DNA of 64,000 nt from Leucothrix mucor DSM 2157. GTDB taxonomy: Bacteria; Pseudomonadota; Gammaproteobacteria; Thiotrichales; Thiotrichaceae. The stretch is taken from positions 744,001 through 808,000 of the forward strand of contig NZ_ATTE01000001.1 in NCBI RefSeq assembly GCF_000419525.1, given 5' to 3'. How positions within the stretch are numbered: the first letter of the stretch is position 1; the number at the start of each line of letters is the position of its first letter. Positions 40,736 through 50,502 of this stretch are shown one piece after another. The translations under genes and the position numbers were made by a program. The notes under the pieces were generated by a model, which did no database searches, was not told where the DNA came from, and saw only the letters and a list, made by a program, of their open reading frames with translations.

Positions 40736-41073
40736 GATTTATCCCCTTTAGCTTTAGACGCTGAACGGGAGGTTTTGAGCTCTGGCTTTAAGCCCGTTTC
40801 ATAGGCTGAGCGGATTAGAGCATGAGTGGCTACCGGGCTGGTAAGCCATAACAGCAGTACCACAAAGACCAGTTTGACCGAGACGATGGTAAAGCCTTCC
40901 TGCAGGATTAAGCCGAGCACAATAAAGAAGACGCACAAGGTATCGGTAACACTGGCAGCGTGCAGTCGGCCGTAGAATTCTTTAAAGCGGAAAATACCCA
41001 CGGCACCACTGATGCCAAGTATTGAGCCCGTCATTAGGAACACCCAGCTGAGCACATCGAGTAGTAAATTCAT
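40732..41073 (-). CDS. mrpG: Mrp-type antiporter subunit G
   Basis: 113 aa, three membrane segments and a basic tail (SRSASKAKGDKS). LDVLSWVFLMTGSILGISGAVGIFRFKEFYGRLHAASVTDTL is the hallmark of MnhG/MrpG (PhaG). A small subunit needed for assembly and activity of the complex. Five bases separate it from mrpF upstream, and it overlaps the next gene by 4 bp. Confidence 0.93.
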   Translation of the reverse strand: MNLLLDVLSWVFLMTGSILGISGAVGIFRFKEFYGRLHAASVTDTLCVFFIVLGLILQEGFTIVSVKLVFVVLLLWLTSPVATHALIRSAYETGLKPELKTSRSASKAKGDKS

Positions 41074-41078
41074 CGGGC

Positions 41079-41354
41079 TTAGTCCTCGCTTTGAGCGCTG
41101 GCGGGAGGGAAGCGCTCAACAAACTTGAGCACCGCGATAACGCCGATAAAGTTAATCAGGGCATAGACCAAGGCGATATCCAGAAACTCCGGGCGCTCAG
41201 TCATAAAGCCATAGGCTGCAATGAACAGTACGGTTTTGGTGCCAAACATATTCACGGCCAGAATCCGGTCATACACGGTTGGGCCAAGAAAGGCGCGGGC
41301 CAGTGCGATGCCCATGACGACGAGTATGGCTAAGCAGGTTACAACAAACATCAT
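41079..41354 (-). CDS. mrpF: Mrp-type antiporter subunit F
   Basis: 91 aa, three membrane segments. ARAFLGPTVYDRILAVNMFGTK is the conserved centre of MrpF/PhaF proteins (GPTxxDRxxAxN), followed by DIALVYALINFIGVIAVLKF. In other species MrpF is needed for antiport and has also been linked to solute efflux. Overlaps mrpE by 4 bp. Confidence 0.93.
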   Translation of the reverse strand: MMFVVTCLAILVVMGIALARAFLGPTVYDRILAVNMFGTKTVLFIAAYGFMTERPEFLDIALVYALINFIGVIAVLKFVERFPPASAQSED

Positions 41355-41839
41355 TTTGAGGGGCCTTCTAATACGTGGATTCGACGACCCATTTCACCCT
41401 CTTCAAGGCTTTCCATGGCACTTTCCAGCAATGAGTAGACAAGTACTTCATTGTTGCGTACTTCAATAGCAACGGTGCCGGGGGTCAGGGTAATGGAGTT
41501 GGCGTACATGGTGCGGGCAATGCGTGACTCTGGTTGCATTTTCAGCTGTTTGATAATCGGGCTGATGGGGTAACGCTTAGGCATCCAGATGCATTTCAGC
41601 ACATCAAGATTGGACCAGATCAGTTCTTTAAACAGCCAAGGCCAGAAGGTGAATTGGCGCATTAGGATGGATAAACCTTTATCCTTAAAAGCGTAATCAC
41701 GCTCCATGCGCATGGCTATCCAAGTCGCTAAGGCAACAGAAGCCGCGCCTAAGCCTAGAATCAGTGGGTTGTCCCAGAGCCCGGAGAGCAGTAACCAGAA
41801 CAGTGTCAAACTAATAATCAGAAGATAACGGTATGGCAT
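41351..41839 (-). CDS. mrpE: Mrp-type antiporter subunit E
   Basis: 162 aa from the ATG at 41839; the GTG at 41863 would add eight residues and lacks a ribosome site. Two membrane segments at the N-terminus, then the cytoplasmic MrpE domain with FTFWPWLFKELIWSNLDVLKCI and ARTMYANSITLTPGTVAIEV, the most conserved part of the MnhE/PhaE family. It is the first gene of the operon, so the promoter should lie between 41840 and 42001, where I see no clear boxes. Confidence 0.92.
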   Translation of the reverse strand: MPYRYLLIISLTLFWLLLSGLWDNPLILGLGAASVALATWIAMRMERDYAFKDKGLSILMRQFTFWPWLFKELIWSNLDVLKCIWMPKRYPISPIIKQLKMQPESRIARTMYANSITLTPGTVAIEVRNNEVLVYSLLESAMESLEEGEMGRRIHVLEGPSK

Positions 41840-42001
41840 TGTCGCAACGATTCCCCTTACCACAGGCGACTGTGGTTTAACTGTAGGATGAAATGATGGA
41901 TCAGATTGTAGCTTTCTATGGTAATGGATTGAGGGAAATCACACAATCATTCCCGCAGTACCATGAAGCCCGCAGAGGCTGTTTTGGCGCGGATGTCAGC
42001 C

Positions 42002-42607
42002 CTATTTGAACTGACTCATGCCGGCAGAAATACGCAAAAAAGTGGTGATGATACATATTAATGCGAAGCCGTAGGCGAACACCCCGAACCAGCTCGGAAA
42101 TAAACACATCAAAGCGAACACAAAAATTGTTTCAGTCGCCTCTGATAAACCGCCCAAATAATAAAAACTCTTATCCGGAAACGCCAAACTGCTTAAATTT
42201 CGTTTTGCGGCAATGGTGGCGAAGGCAAGGAAGCTACAGCCAGTGCCAATAAACGCATAAATTAGCACGGCAGCAGGCAAGGCGTTTAGCTCTGGATTGC
42301 CCAGTGCAAAGCCCAATGGAATGGCTGAATAAAACAGAAAATCCAGCACGATATCCAAAAAACCACCACGATCAGTAGGCTCAGTGAGGCGCGCTAAGGT
42401 GCCGTCAAGGCCATCGAACAAGCGGTTGAGTAAAATGCAAACCAGTGCCAGTAATGGGTGGTTAAAGGCCAGTAACGGGAGCGCCATCATGCCGACCACA
42501 AAGCCTGCGACCGTAACTTGATTGGCCCCAATGCCACGGGCTAATAGTGACTTGGCAATGGTTTGCAGCGTACTGCGGGTGGCATCGAGGACGCGTTTAT
42601 CAAACAT
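42002..42607 (-). CDS. ynjF: CDP-alcohol phosphatidyltransferase (YnjF type)
   Basis: 201 aa inner-membrane enzyme with about five membrane segments. The family signature is complete: DGLDGTLARLTEPTDRGGFLDIVLDF, that is DGxxARx(8)GxxxDxxxD, whose acids bind two metals and the CDP-activated donor. The acceptor alcohol cannot be deduced. Its ATG overlaps the ynjD stop by 8 bp. In E. coli ynjF also closes the ynjBCD operon, so the link between this lipid enzyme and the transporter is old. Comparable length (E. coli YnjF about 206 aa). Confidence 0.88.
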   Translation of the reverse strand: MFDKRVLDATRSTLQTIAKSLLARGIGANQVTVAGFVVGMMALPLLAFNHPLLALVCILLNRLFDGLDGTLARLTEPTDRGGFLDIVLDFLFYSAIPLGFALGNPELNALPAAVLIYAFIGTGCSFLAFATIAAKRNLSSLAFPDKSFYYLGGLSEATETIFVFALMCLFPSWFGVFAYGFALICIITTFLRISAGMSQFK

Positions 42608-43256
42608 TGGCTGGCTCCGGTGAGCTGAGTTCTAGTACGCGCCCACCGGCGGGAACGTCTTCAGCATCGTGGGTGACGAGTAAGGTAGGGATTTTGCGCT
42701 CGGTAACCCGGTCGTACACAAACTGCCGGAATTGCTGGCGAAGTTCGGCGTCGAGTTTGGAAAAGGGCTCATCCATTAGCAGCGCCTGAGGCTCGGCTAG
42801 CAAAGTACGTAGCAGGCTCACACGGGCGCGTTGGCCGCCGGATAGTGTGGCAGGGTCGCGATCATGGAATGCACCCAACTGGACGCTATCCAGCACCTCC
42901 TCAACCGCTGCACGGCGCGCTTTGCGGCCTTTAATGTGCGCGGGTAGGGCATAAGCCAAATTGTCGCCTACGCTGAAGTGCGGGAATAATAAATCTTCCT
43001 GAAACAAGATGCCGACCCGACGTTGCTCGGTGGGCAGCTGGTCGATGTTTTTGCCATCCAGCCATGCTTCGCCGCTAATGGTAAACATTGGCTGGCGTGC
43101 GCCAATCAACCAGTTAAGCACGGTTGATTTACCCACACCGGATGCGCCCATTAGCGTCATGACTTCACCGGCGGCGATGTCAAAATTCAACGGGCCGATT
43201 AGGATTTCGCCTTCATTGCGCCGGATAATGAGTTGTTTAACACTGAGCATATTCAT
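42600..43256 (-). CDS. ynjD: ABC importer ATPase YnjD
   Basis: 218 aa, a short ATPase of the iron/thiamine-like class. Walker A GASGVGKST (about residues 33-41), Q-loop FQEDLLFPHFSVGDNLAYALP, signature LSGGQRARVSLLRTLL, Walker B ALLMDEPFSKLD and switch His in LLVTHDAEDVP. The lack of a C-terminal regulatory domain is as in E. coli YnjD (217 aa). Follows ynjC by 7 bp and overlaps ynjF by 8 bp. Substrate of the YnjBCD system is not established in any organism I know of. Confidence 0.9.
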   Translation of the reverse strand: MNMLSVKQLIIRRNEGEILIGPLNFDIAAGEVMTLMGASGVGKSTVLNWLIGARQPMFTISGEAWLDGKNIDQLPTEQRRVGILFQEDLLFPHFSVGDNLAYALPAHIKGRKARRAAVEEVLDSVQLGAFHDRDPATLSGGQRARVSLLRTLLAEPQALLMDEPFSKLDAELRQQFRQFVYDRVTERKIPTLLVTHDAEDVPAGGRVLELSSPEPANV

Positions 43257-43263
43257 GATCGGA

Positions 43264-44943
43264 TTATTTCAGTCCTTGTCGGTTTCTGGCCTGCCAGTTG
43301 GCGAGCATAATGGCGAGTATAAAGGCGCATAATGGCAATGCGGTTTGCAGCAAACTTTGCACAGCCAGCACCCGACGATTACCGCCAGCACTCAGCGCGA
43401 CCGCTTCGGTGGTTACAGTGGCAAAGCGCCCGCCACCAGAGAATAGCGTCGGTAGATATTGCGCAACGCTCACCGCAAAGCCGACTGCCATCGCTGCCAT
43501 AATGGGCCGTAATAGCATTGGCCATTTAATGCGTAAGCAGCCTTGCAGATGAGTGTGACCAAGTGCTTGGGCGGTACACAGATAGCGGTTGTCGAAAGTG
43601 TGATAGGGGCCAACCAGTACCAAGACCATATAGGGGAAGGTCCACGTCAGATGGCTCCAGATCACGGCAACGGCCGTGCTGTCTAAGTTCAGGTGTAGTA
43701 GGATATTGTATTGCGCAGCGGCCAGCGGTAAGGAGGGCAAAATCAGTGGCGCATATAGCCAGCCATGATGCTTACGCGAACCCCATTCCAGCCAAGCTAA
43801 AGTCAGTGGCAAAGCAATCATAACGGTTGCTGCGGCAATCCAAAAGGCGGTAAATAGCGGGCCAAAATCAGCTTGCTGCCAGCTCGCTAGACTGAGTTTC
43901 CCTGGCCATAGCTTTGGGAAAAACCATCCGCCAGCGACTGACCATAGTCCCAGTATGGCTAGCGATAACCAGCCCGGAATAAAGCTGAGCACGCCATAAA
44001 TGGCTTTATTTTGCAGCTGCTTGCCGGGTTTACGCAGGCCAGTAGGGTTGCGATAGAGGCGTTTGATTAAAGACCATGCGCCGCGCCCTAATAGAATCAA
44101 TACACCCAAAATTAGCATTAAGCTAAGTGCCGCTGCGCTACCTTTGGACTGTGTCATGGAGTCTGGATCAGTAAGCCATTGCCAGCACAGTACTGCGAGC
44201 GTTGGTGGCGTCGATGGCCCTAAAATCACAGCCATATCCACGACTGATAGGCTATAGGCTAATACGGCTACCAGTGGCCAACCCATACGAGGGAGCACTT
44301 GCGGCAGAATCACGCCTAACCAGACCTGTCGGCGGGAATAGCCCATGCTATTGGCAATGGTAATTTGGCGGGAAATGGTCTGTTCGCCCAGCAACGTCGC
44401 CAAAATCCATAACAGAAACCACGTTTCCTTGATCGCCATGGTGATGGTTAAACTAATCGCGTAGGGGTCTTTAATGCTGACCCATTGCGGCGGGCTGCCC
44501 CAGCTAAAGACATTAGCCAAGGCTCTAGCCAACCAGCCAGACGGCGCAACCAAAAAGGCTACGCCGATCGCAAAAGCAATGTGCGGGAACGCCAAAAATA
44601 GCGGCAACTGGCGGGTTGTTTGCGTCCAGCCCTTGCCAGGGTATAGCCACATGGCCAGCAGACTGGCACATAATAGCGCCAAAAAGCTGGAGCCAACCGA
44701 GGAGGTTAGGGTGCTCATTAGCGCCGGTGGCAGCTGTGGGTCAGAAACAAAGGCCTGCCAAGTCGCCAACTCAAACGTTGGCCATAGCACCCAGAGCAAA
44801 CCGGGTACTAGTGGCAATAACGTAAGCGAAACGCCGGCTAATGCAACCAGCGAGCCCGTCGAATAGCGACGTTTAGGCATTAGCGAGCGTTCCAAAGGAC
44901 GCTGAGCATCTGTGTTTATTGTGTTCCGTATCGCTTCAGCCAT
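43264..44943 (-). CDS. ynjC: ABC importer permease YnjC (fused double permease)
   Basis: 559 aa with about 12 membrane segments, two permease halves in one chain, like ThiP and FbpB. EAA-like loops are seen in each half: NSMGYSRRQVWLGVILPQVLP in the first and AQALGHTHLQGCLRIKWPMLLRP in the second. The N-terminal 28 bases overlap ynjB; an internal ATG 21 codons later is a possible start. YnjC of E. coli is of similar length (511 aa). Works with YnjB and YnjD. Confidence 0.9.
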   Translation of the reverse strand: MAEAIRNTINTDAQRPLERSLMPKRRYSTGSLVALAGVSLTLLPLVPGLLWVLWPTFELATWQAFVSDPQLPPALMSTLTSSVGSSFLALLCASLLAMWLYPGKGWTQTTRQLPLFLAFPHIAFAIGVAFLVAPSGWLARALANVFSWGSPPQWVSIKDPYAISLTITMAIKETWFLLWILATLLGEQTISRQITIANSMGYSRRQVWLGVILPQVLPRMGWPLVAVLAYSLSVVDMAVILGPSTPPTLAVLCWQWLTDPDSMTQSKGSAAALSLMLILGVLILLGRGAWSLIKRLYRNPTGLRKPGKQLQNKAIYGVLSFIPGWLSLAILGLWSVAGGWFFPKLWPGKLSLASWQQADFGPLFTAFWIAAATVMIALPLTLAWLEWGSRKHHGWLYAPLILPSLPLAAAQYNILLHLNLDSTAVAVIWSHLTWTFPYMVLVLVGPYHTFDNRYLCTAQALGHTHLQGCLRIKWPMLLRPIMAAMAVGFAVSVAQYLPTLFSGGGRFATVTTEAVALSAGGNRRVLAVQSLLQTALPLCAFILAIMLANWQARNRQGLK

Positions 44944-46115
44944 TCTGCTTCCAGTGCCTCAACCCAAGTTGCGTGTGGCTCTGGCAGCGTTACAACAACG
45001 TCGCTTAAACCGCCAGGGGCGCGTTTATTAAAAATGGCTTGTTGTGCTTCGCTTAACTTGCTGGCATCTAATACCGAGGGGTCGCCCCAGATGCTGATAT
45101 CGGCTTTACGCACTTGCGCTTCAGGTGACATCAGGAAGTTAGTGACAACTTGCGCGCCTTGCTTGGCCTTGGCGTTAAATGGAATTGCCAGAAAGTGCAC
45201 ATTACCGATGGTGCCTTTATCAAAGCCAAAGCTATAGGTGCTTGGTGGAAGCTGTTCGGTAGCGACTAGGTTTGCGCCTTCATTTGGATTAAATGTCAGT
45301 GAGATTTTTATCTCGCCATCGGCTAGCTTCTGGTGCATTTCAGCATTGGTTGCCGGAAAGGCTTTACCTTCGCGCCATGCAACTGGGTGTAGCTTATCCA
45401 GATAATCCCATAGCGGTTGGCTGAGCGTGGCGAATTCATTGGCCTCAACGGGCTCTAGCAGTCTGCTTGGGTCTTCGATTAACTCAGACAGCAGCTGTTT
45501 TACAAAGGTTGTGCCATGAAAATTAGGTGGCTTCGGGTAGCTGACGCGCCCCGGATTTTTGGTAGCAAAGGCCAGTAATTCTTCAGCAGATTTAGGTGGC
45601 GTTTCCACACTGTTTTTATCCGCGATAAAGGTTAACTGTGCCGTACCCCAAGGGGCTTCAAGGCCGTCGGTGGCTTCGGAGAAATCTTGTCTTACAGGTT
45701 TGTTGGTATCGACAAATTGCCAGTTAGGCACTGACTCAGCCCATGGTCCGTAAAGCAGGCCGTTGGACTTTAGCGCGCGGAAATTCTCGCCATTCACCCA
45801 CATCAAATCAACTGAGCCGCCTTCATCACGACCGGCTTTTTTCTCCGTATTAATGCGTTTAACCATTTCGGAAGCATCGGTAATTTTGACATGCTCAACG
45901 GTAATGCCGTAGCGTTTTTGAACTTCTTCACTGGCCCACTTCACATAGGCATTCACATTTTCACTGCCGCCCCATGCATTGAAGTAGACAGTTTGACCTT
46001 TGGCTTGTTCGGTGATGTTGTCCCAAGATTCGTCGGCGAAAGCGTTGGTGGAGAAGCTACCAACGATGGCCATGATGGCCGCCCCAATTAAACGTTTTTT
46101 CATAAGTAGTACCAT
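44916..46115 (-). CDS. ynjB: ABC importer substrate-binding protein YnjB
   Basis: 399 aa with a signal peptide (MKKRLIGAAIMAIVGSFSTNAFA from the second Met; the first Met four codons up has GAAG seven bases before it, so I kept it). The mature part has TVYFNAWGGSENVNAYVKWA at its start and SVDLMWVNGENFRALKSNGLLYGP, which match E. coli YnjB; the fold is that of iron/thiamine/polyamine-type class F binding proteins. First gene of a four-gene operon ynjBCDF. The true ligand is unknown. Confidence 0.9.
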   Translation of the reverse strand: MVLLMKKRLIGAAIMAIVGSFSTNAFADESWDNITEQAKGQTVYFNAWGGSENVNAYVKWASEEVQKRYGITVEHVKITDASEMVKRINTEKKAGRDEGGSVDLMWVNGENFRALKSNGLLYGPWAESVPNWQFVDTNKPVRQDFSEATDGLEAPWGTAQLTFIADKNSVETPPKSAEELLAFATKNPGRVSYPKPPNFHGTTFVKQLLSELIEDPSRLLEPVEANEFATLSQPLWDYLDKLHPVAWREGKAFPATNAEMHQKLADGEIKISLTFNPNEGANLVATEQLPPSTYSFGFDKGTIGNVHFLAIPFNAKAKQGAQVVTNFLMSPEAQVRKADISIWGDPSVLDASKLSEAQQAIFNKRAPGGLSDVVVTLPEPHATWVEALEAEWLKRYGTQ

Positions 46116-46422
46116 GATTTCTTCAATAGATTATCGGGATACGCAATCCGACTTTATATTTATTTCAATACGTGAATATTGCCATTTCAGATGCGTAGGC
46201 TTTTTAATTATTACTATGATTAGTCGCACATAATTGATGATTATAACTCGATTTAATCGGGTTTTGCCGGAATAATATGCAAAGTCATCGCGCACGATAC
46301 AATTATTTACGTGTGCTTAACTTGAATAATTGTTGCTAAATCGCGACAATGAGGGGTTTGATTAAGTCCATCGTTTTTATCAGACTTTCATTTAATATTC
46401 GCTAGTCCGCAGAGGGTTTCAC
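46116..46422. promoter_or_regulatory. Divergent intergenic region between ynjB and alaS
   Basis: 307 bp without a gene, AT-rich at the ynjB side (for example around 46145-46275). It must hold the promoters of both operons. I could not single out convincing -35/-10 pairs and found no riboswitch-like or T-box-like structure upstream of alaS. The short repeat GATTATAACTCGATTTAATCG near 46240 is imperfect and not assigned. Confidence 0.5.
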
Positions 46423-49047
46423 ATGCAACGCAACAGCACTGCCGAAGTGCGGCAACAATTTCAGGATTTTTTCGCCGCAAAGGGCCATGAAATTGTTCCG
46501 TCCAGTTCATTGATTCCGGGTAACGACAAGACTTTGTTGTTTACCAATGCGGGAATGGTTCAGTTTAAAGACGTATTCACCGGTGCCGAAACGCGCCCTT
46601 ACACTCGTGCTGTAACATCCCAGCGCTGTGTACGTGCGGGTGGTAAGCATAATGACCTTGAAAACGTGGGTTACACCGCGCGCCATCATACGTTCTTCGA
46701 AATGCTGGGTAACTTCAGCTTTGGCGATTACTTCAAGCGTGAAGCGATTGGCTATGCGTGGGAGTTTTTGACCGAAGTCGTTAAGCTGCCAAAAGAGAAG
46801 CTGTGGGTCACGGTGTATGCCGATGATGAGGAAGCTGCCAACATCTGGATTAATGAGATGGGTTTTCCTGCTGATCGCATCAGCCGAATTGGTGATAAGC
46901 CGGGCAAGCCATATGAAAGTGATAACTTCTGGGCGATGGGCGACACAGGGCCTTGCGGGCCTTGCTCTGAGATCTTCTATGATCACGGTGAAGAGATCTG
47001 GGGTGGCCCTCCGGGGACGCCGGAAGAAGATGGCGACCGCTTTATCGAGATCTGGAACATCGTATTTATGCAATACGAGCGCTCTGCGGATGGCACAATG
47101 AATCCACTGCCCAAGCCTTCCATTGATACCGGTATGGGTCTTGAGCGTTTGTGTGCGATTTTACAAGACGGTCACAGCAACTACGATATCGACCTGTTTC
47201 AGGCACTGATCAAAACAATTGCAGAAATGACGGGCACTGAGGACTTAAATGAAGCCTCTTTGAAAGTTATTGCTGATCATATTCGCTCCTGTTCGTTCCT
47301 GATTTTGGATGGTGTAGTACCATCAAATGAGGGACGTGGTTATGTGTTGCGCCGGATTATTCGCCGCGCAGCCCGTCATGGTCATAAGCTTGGATTTGAA
47401 GGCGCGTTCTTCTACCGCTTAGTTGGGCCATTGGTTGAGCAAATGGGCGCAGCATATCCGGATTTGGCCGCGGCTGAATCACAAATCGCTGAGACCCTGA
47501 AAAAAGAAGAAATTCGCTTTGGCGAAACGCTGGATAAAGGCATGAAGTTGCTGGATGCGGCGATGGAAGACGTCAGCGATGGCGTACTGCCAGGCGAAGT
47601 GATCTTCAAACTGTATGACACTTACGGATTCCCTGTTGACTTAACTAGCGATATTGCGCGTGAGCGTGGCTTGTCGGTGGATGAGGATGGCTTTGAAGTC
47701 GCGATGAATGCACAGCGTGAACAAGCACGTGCCGCCGGAAAGTTTGGCGTGGACTATACTGATAAATTAGATGTTGACGGTGAGACTGATTTCACTGGCT
47801 ACGATAACGTTGAAAGCGACCAAAGCAAAGTGATGTCGATCTTTGTTGATGGCGAAGCCGTTGATGCCATTAGTGCTGATCAAACTGCGCGCATTGTGCT
47901 GGATATTACACCGTTTTATGCCGAGTCCGGTGGACAGATTGGAGATAGCGGCCAGCTGGTTGCGGGTGATGCCGTATTTGCCGTGAGCGACACGCAAAAG
48001 CAGGGCACTGTATTCCTACATCAGGGAAGCTTGAAGTCTGGCAGCCTGAAAGTGGGTGATTCGGTACAAGCCTTGGTTGATGCTGAGCGTCGTCAGGCGA
48101 TTGTGTTAAACCACTCTGGCACGCATTTGATGCACAAAGCGTTGCAGCAAGTATTGGGCAATCATGTGGAGCAAAAAGGCTCGCTGGTCACCGCTGAGCG
48201 TTTGCGTTTTGACTTCTCTCATCCTGAGGGCGTTAGTGCGGCTCAGATTGCTGAAGTTGAAGCGATTGTGAATCGCGAGATTCGTGCCAATGCGGCAACG
48301 GAAGCTGAGCTGACTACCATGGAGCGTGCGCTGGAAAAAGGTGCAATGGCTTTATTTGGTGAGAAGTATGGCGAAGAAGTTCGGGTACTGACTATTGGTT
48401 TCTCTACTGAGCTTTGTGGTGGTGTACACGTTAAGCGCACGGGTGATATTGGCTTATTCAAAATTGTGAGCGAAGGTGGTGTTGCCGCTGGCGTACGTCG
48501 TATCGAAGCGGTGACGGGGGCGAATGCACTGGCATGGATCGATGCACGTGAAGCGCAATTGTCGCAAATCGCACAAGCGGTTAAATCCAATGTGCAGGAT
48601 GCGCCTGACAAAGTCATGCAGCTGGTTGACAAGTCTAAGCAATTGGAAAAAGAGCTGGATCAACTAAAGCTACGTTTGGCCTCTCAAGCTGGTAATGATC
48701 TGGTTTCACAAGCGGTTGATGTGAATGGTATTAAGGTATTGGCTGCTCACCTTGAGGGTGCTGATCCTAAGTCATTACGCGATACGGTTGATCAGTTGAA
48801 AAACAAACTGGGTCGTGCGGCAGTGATTGTGGCGACGGTTCAGGGTGGCAAAGTCAGTTTGGTTGCGGGCGTCACTAAGGCAGAAAGTGAGACGATTAAA
48901 GCCGGTGCGTTGTTGTCGCACGTTGCGGCGCAAATTGATGGTAAAGGTGGTGGACGTGCTGATATGGCACAGGGCGGCGGTAATAATCCGGATGCCTTGC
49001 CACAGGCTTTAGAATCTGTCGTTAATTGGGTTAAGGAACACGTTTAA
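46423..49047 (+). CDS. alaS: Alanine-tRNA ligase
   Basis: 874 aa, normal for bacterial AlaRS. Charges tRNA-Ala. Motifs: class II catalytic core from [51 protein letters not shown] (motif 2); GMGLERL (motif 3); editing domain with [11 protein letters not shown] and [13 protein letters not shown], whose His and Cys residues bind zinc; C-terminal oligomerisation domain with [12 protein letters not shown]. The next gene, lysC, starts on the first base after the stop codon, so the two are one transcript, as in many gammaproteobacteria. Confidence 0.98.
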   Translation: MQRNSTAEVRQQFQDFFAAKGHEIVPSSSLIPGNDKTLLFTNAGMVQFKDVFTGAETRPYTRAVTSQRCVRAGGKHNDLENVGYTARHHTFFEMLGNFSFGDYFKREAIGYAWEFLTEVVKLPKEKLWVTVYADDEEAANIWINEMGFPADRISRIGDKPGKPYESDNFWAMGDTGPCGPCSEIFYDHGEEIWGGPPGTPEEDGDRFIEIWNIVFMQYERSADGTMNPLPKPSIDTGMGLERLCAILQDGHSNYDIDLFQALIKTIAEMTGTEDLNEASLKVIADHIRSCSFLILDGVVPSNEGRGYVLRRIIRRAARHGHKLGFEGAFFYRLVGPLVEQMGAAYPDLAAAESQIAETLKKEEIRFGETLDKGMKLLDAAMEDVSDGVLPGEVIFKLYDTYGFPVDLTSDIARERGLSVDEDGFEVAMNAQREQARAAGKFGVDYTDKLDVDGETDFTGYDNVESDQSKVMSIFVDGEAVDAISADQTARIVLDITPFYAESGGQIGDSGQLVAGDAVFAVSDTQKQGTVFLHQGSLKSGSLKVGDSVQALVDAERRQAIVLNHSGTHLMHKALQQVLGNHVEQKGSLVTAERLRFDFSHPEGVSAAQIAEVEAIVNREIRANAATEAELTTMERALEKGAMALFGEKYGEEVRVLTIGFSTELCGGVHVKRTGDIGLFKIVSEGGVAAGVRRIEAVTGANALAWIDAREAQLSQIAQAVKSNVQDAPDKVMQLVDKSKQLEKELDQLKLRLASQAGNDLVSQAVDVNGIKVLAAHLEGADPKSLRDTVDQLKNKLGRAAVIVATVQGGKVSLVAGVTKAESETIKAGALLSHVAAQIDGKGGGRADMAQGGGNNPDALPQALESVVNWVKEHV

Positions 49048-50280
49048 ATGGCTCTTATTGTTCAAAAGTACGGAGGGACTTCGGTTGGAAGTCCTGAGCG
49101 GATCATCGAAGTAGCTAAGCGGGTTATCCGCTGGCGAGAACGTGGTAATGATGTGGTGGTTGTGGTCTCGGCAATGTCGGGCGAAACCAATCGCCTGGTC
49201 GGCCTGATTAATGCTTTAAATCCGCAAGGGCCAGCACGCGAGAAAGACGTTGTGCTATCCACGGGTGAGCAGGTCACAATTGGTCTATTGTCATTGGCAC
49301 TGGACTCTCTAGGTTGCCCGGCAAAATCATACACTGGCCAGCAAGCGCGAGTGATTACGGATAGCGCCTTTAGTAAAGCGCGAATTCGTCAAATTGATGA
49401 CACCAAAATGCGTGAAGACTTGGCTGAGGGCAAAGTCGTTGTTGTGGCAGGTTTCCAGGGTGTGGATGCTGGTGGCAATATTACGACTCTAGGCCGTGGT
49501 GGTTCAGATACGACGGCAGTGGCTTTAGCGGTTGCGCTAAAAGCTGATGAGTGCCAGATCTACACTGATGTGGATGGTGTGTATACCACTGACCCACGCA
49601 TGGTGCCAAGCGCTCGCCATATACCGATGCTGGCTTTAGAAGAGATGCTGGAAATGGCCAGCCAAGGTTCTAAAGTACTGCAAATTCGGGCGGTTGAGTT
49701 CGCTTACAAATATAATATGCCGATTCGGGTGCTATCTAGTTTCGATGAAGGTGATGACGGTAAAAGTACGCTAGTGACGCGTGAGGAAGACATTATGGAA
49801 GAAGTATTAGTTCGTGGCGTAGCATTTAACAAAGATGAGTCGCAGTTAACCATTAAAGGCGTGCCGGATAAGCCAGGCGTTGCTTATGAGATTTTAGGTC
49901 CGATTTCGGATGCTAACATCGAAGTGGATATGATCCTGCAAAATGTCGGCACTGATGGCACAACGGACTTCACTTTCACCATTCACCGTAATGACTACGC
50001 TGAAGCGATGAAGATCCTGCAAGCAACTGGTGAGCGTTTGGGCGCGGCTGAGTGCAGAGGTGATGACAAGATCGCTAAGGTATCGATTGTGGGCGGCGGT
50101 ATGCGCTCTCATGCGGGTGTTGCGAGCGGTATGTTCAAAGCATTGTCAAAAGAAGGGATCAATATCCGTATGATTTCTACCTCAGAGATTAAGATCTCTG
50201 TTGTTGTGGATGAGAAGTACCTTGAGTTGGCGGTAAGAACTTTACACGACACCTTTCAACTGACTGAAAAAGGGGCTTAA
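49048..50280 (+). CDS. lysC: Aspartate kinase
   Basis: 410 aa monofunctional aspartokinase, first step of the lysine, threonine and methionine pathway. KYGGTSVGSPERI at the N-terminus binds ATP and aspartate; GRGGSDTTAVALAVAL is the second active-site loop. Two ACT domains from about residue 265 (LTIKGVPDKPGVAYEILGPISDANIEVDMILQN; VSIVGGGMRSHAGVASGMFKALSKEGINIRMISTSEIKIS) indicate feedback control by lysine and/or threonine. The length and an inner start typical of the alpha/beta type (a Met near residue 250) suggest that a separate beta chain may be made. Directly abuts alaS. Confidence 0.97.
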   Translation: MALIVQKYGGTSVGSPERIIEVAKRVIRWRERGNDVVVVVSAMSGETNRLVGLINALNPQGPAREKDVVLSTGEQVTIGLLSLALDSLGCPAKSYTGQQARVITDSAFSKARIRQIDDTKMREDLAEGKVVVVAGFQGVDAGGNITTLGRGGSDTTAVALAVALKADECQIYTDVDGVYTTDPRMVPSARHIPMLALEEMLEMASQGSKVLQIRAVEFAYKYNMPIRVLSSFDEGDDGKSTLVTREEDIMEEVLVRGVAFNKDESQLTIKGVPDKPGVAYEILGPISDANIEVDMILQNVGTDGTTDFTFTIHRNDYAEAMKILQATGERLGAAECRGDDKIAKVSIVGGGMRSHAGVASGMFKALSKEGINIRMISTSEIKISVVVDEKYLELAVRTLHDTFQLTEKGA

Positions 50281-50342
50281 GCGCTAACATTAAAGGTTAG
50301 TAATTAAGTGTAAGTTCAGCTGAAATGTGAGAATGTTAGCGC
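50281..50342 (+). repeat. Long-range inverted repeat between lysC and csrA
   Basis: A perfect 11-bp inverted repeat, GCGCTAACATT (50281-50291) and AATGTTAGCGC (50332-50342), with 40 bp between. The left arm begins at the first base after the lysC stop. It could be a 3' stabilising or terminating hairpin (followed by a moderately T-rich stretch) or a regulatory structure upstream of csrA. The next 160 bp up to csrA hold no other gene. Confidence 0.55.
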
Positions 50343-50502
50343 GTCCGTATTTATGTTGTTTTAAAGCCACAATTAAAATTATAAGCGAAGTGCCTAATCT
50401 GCTTTAACACCGGCCTTGATCCTGAGGCCACTGAATACTGGACGTAGATTAGAGCCGTATTGGCACAGGGTAGTATAACAATTATTAAACGGAGAATTAG
50501 GG

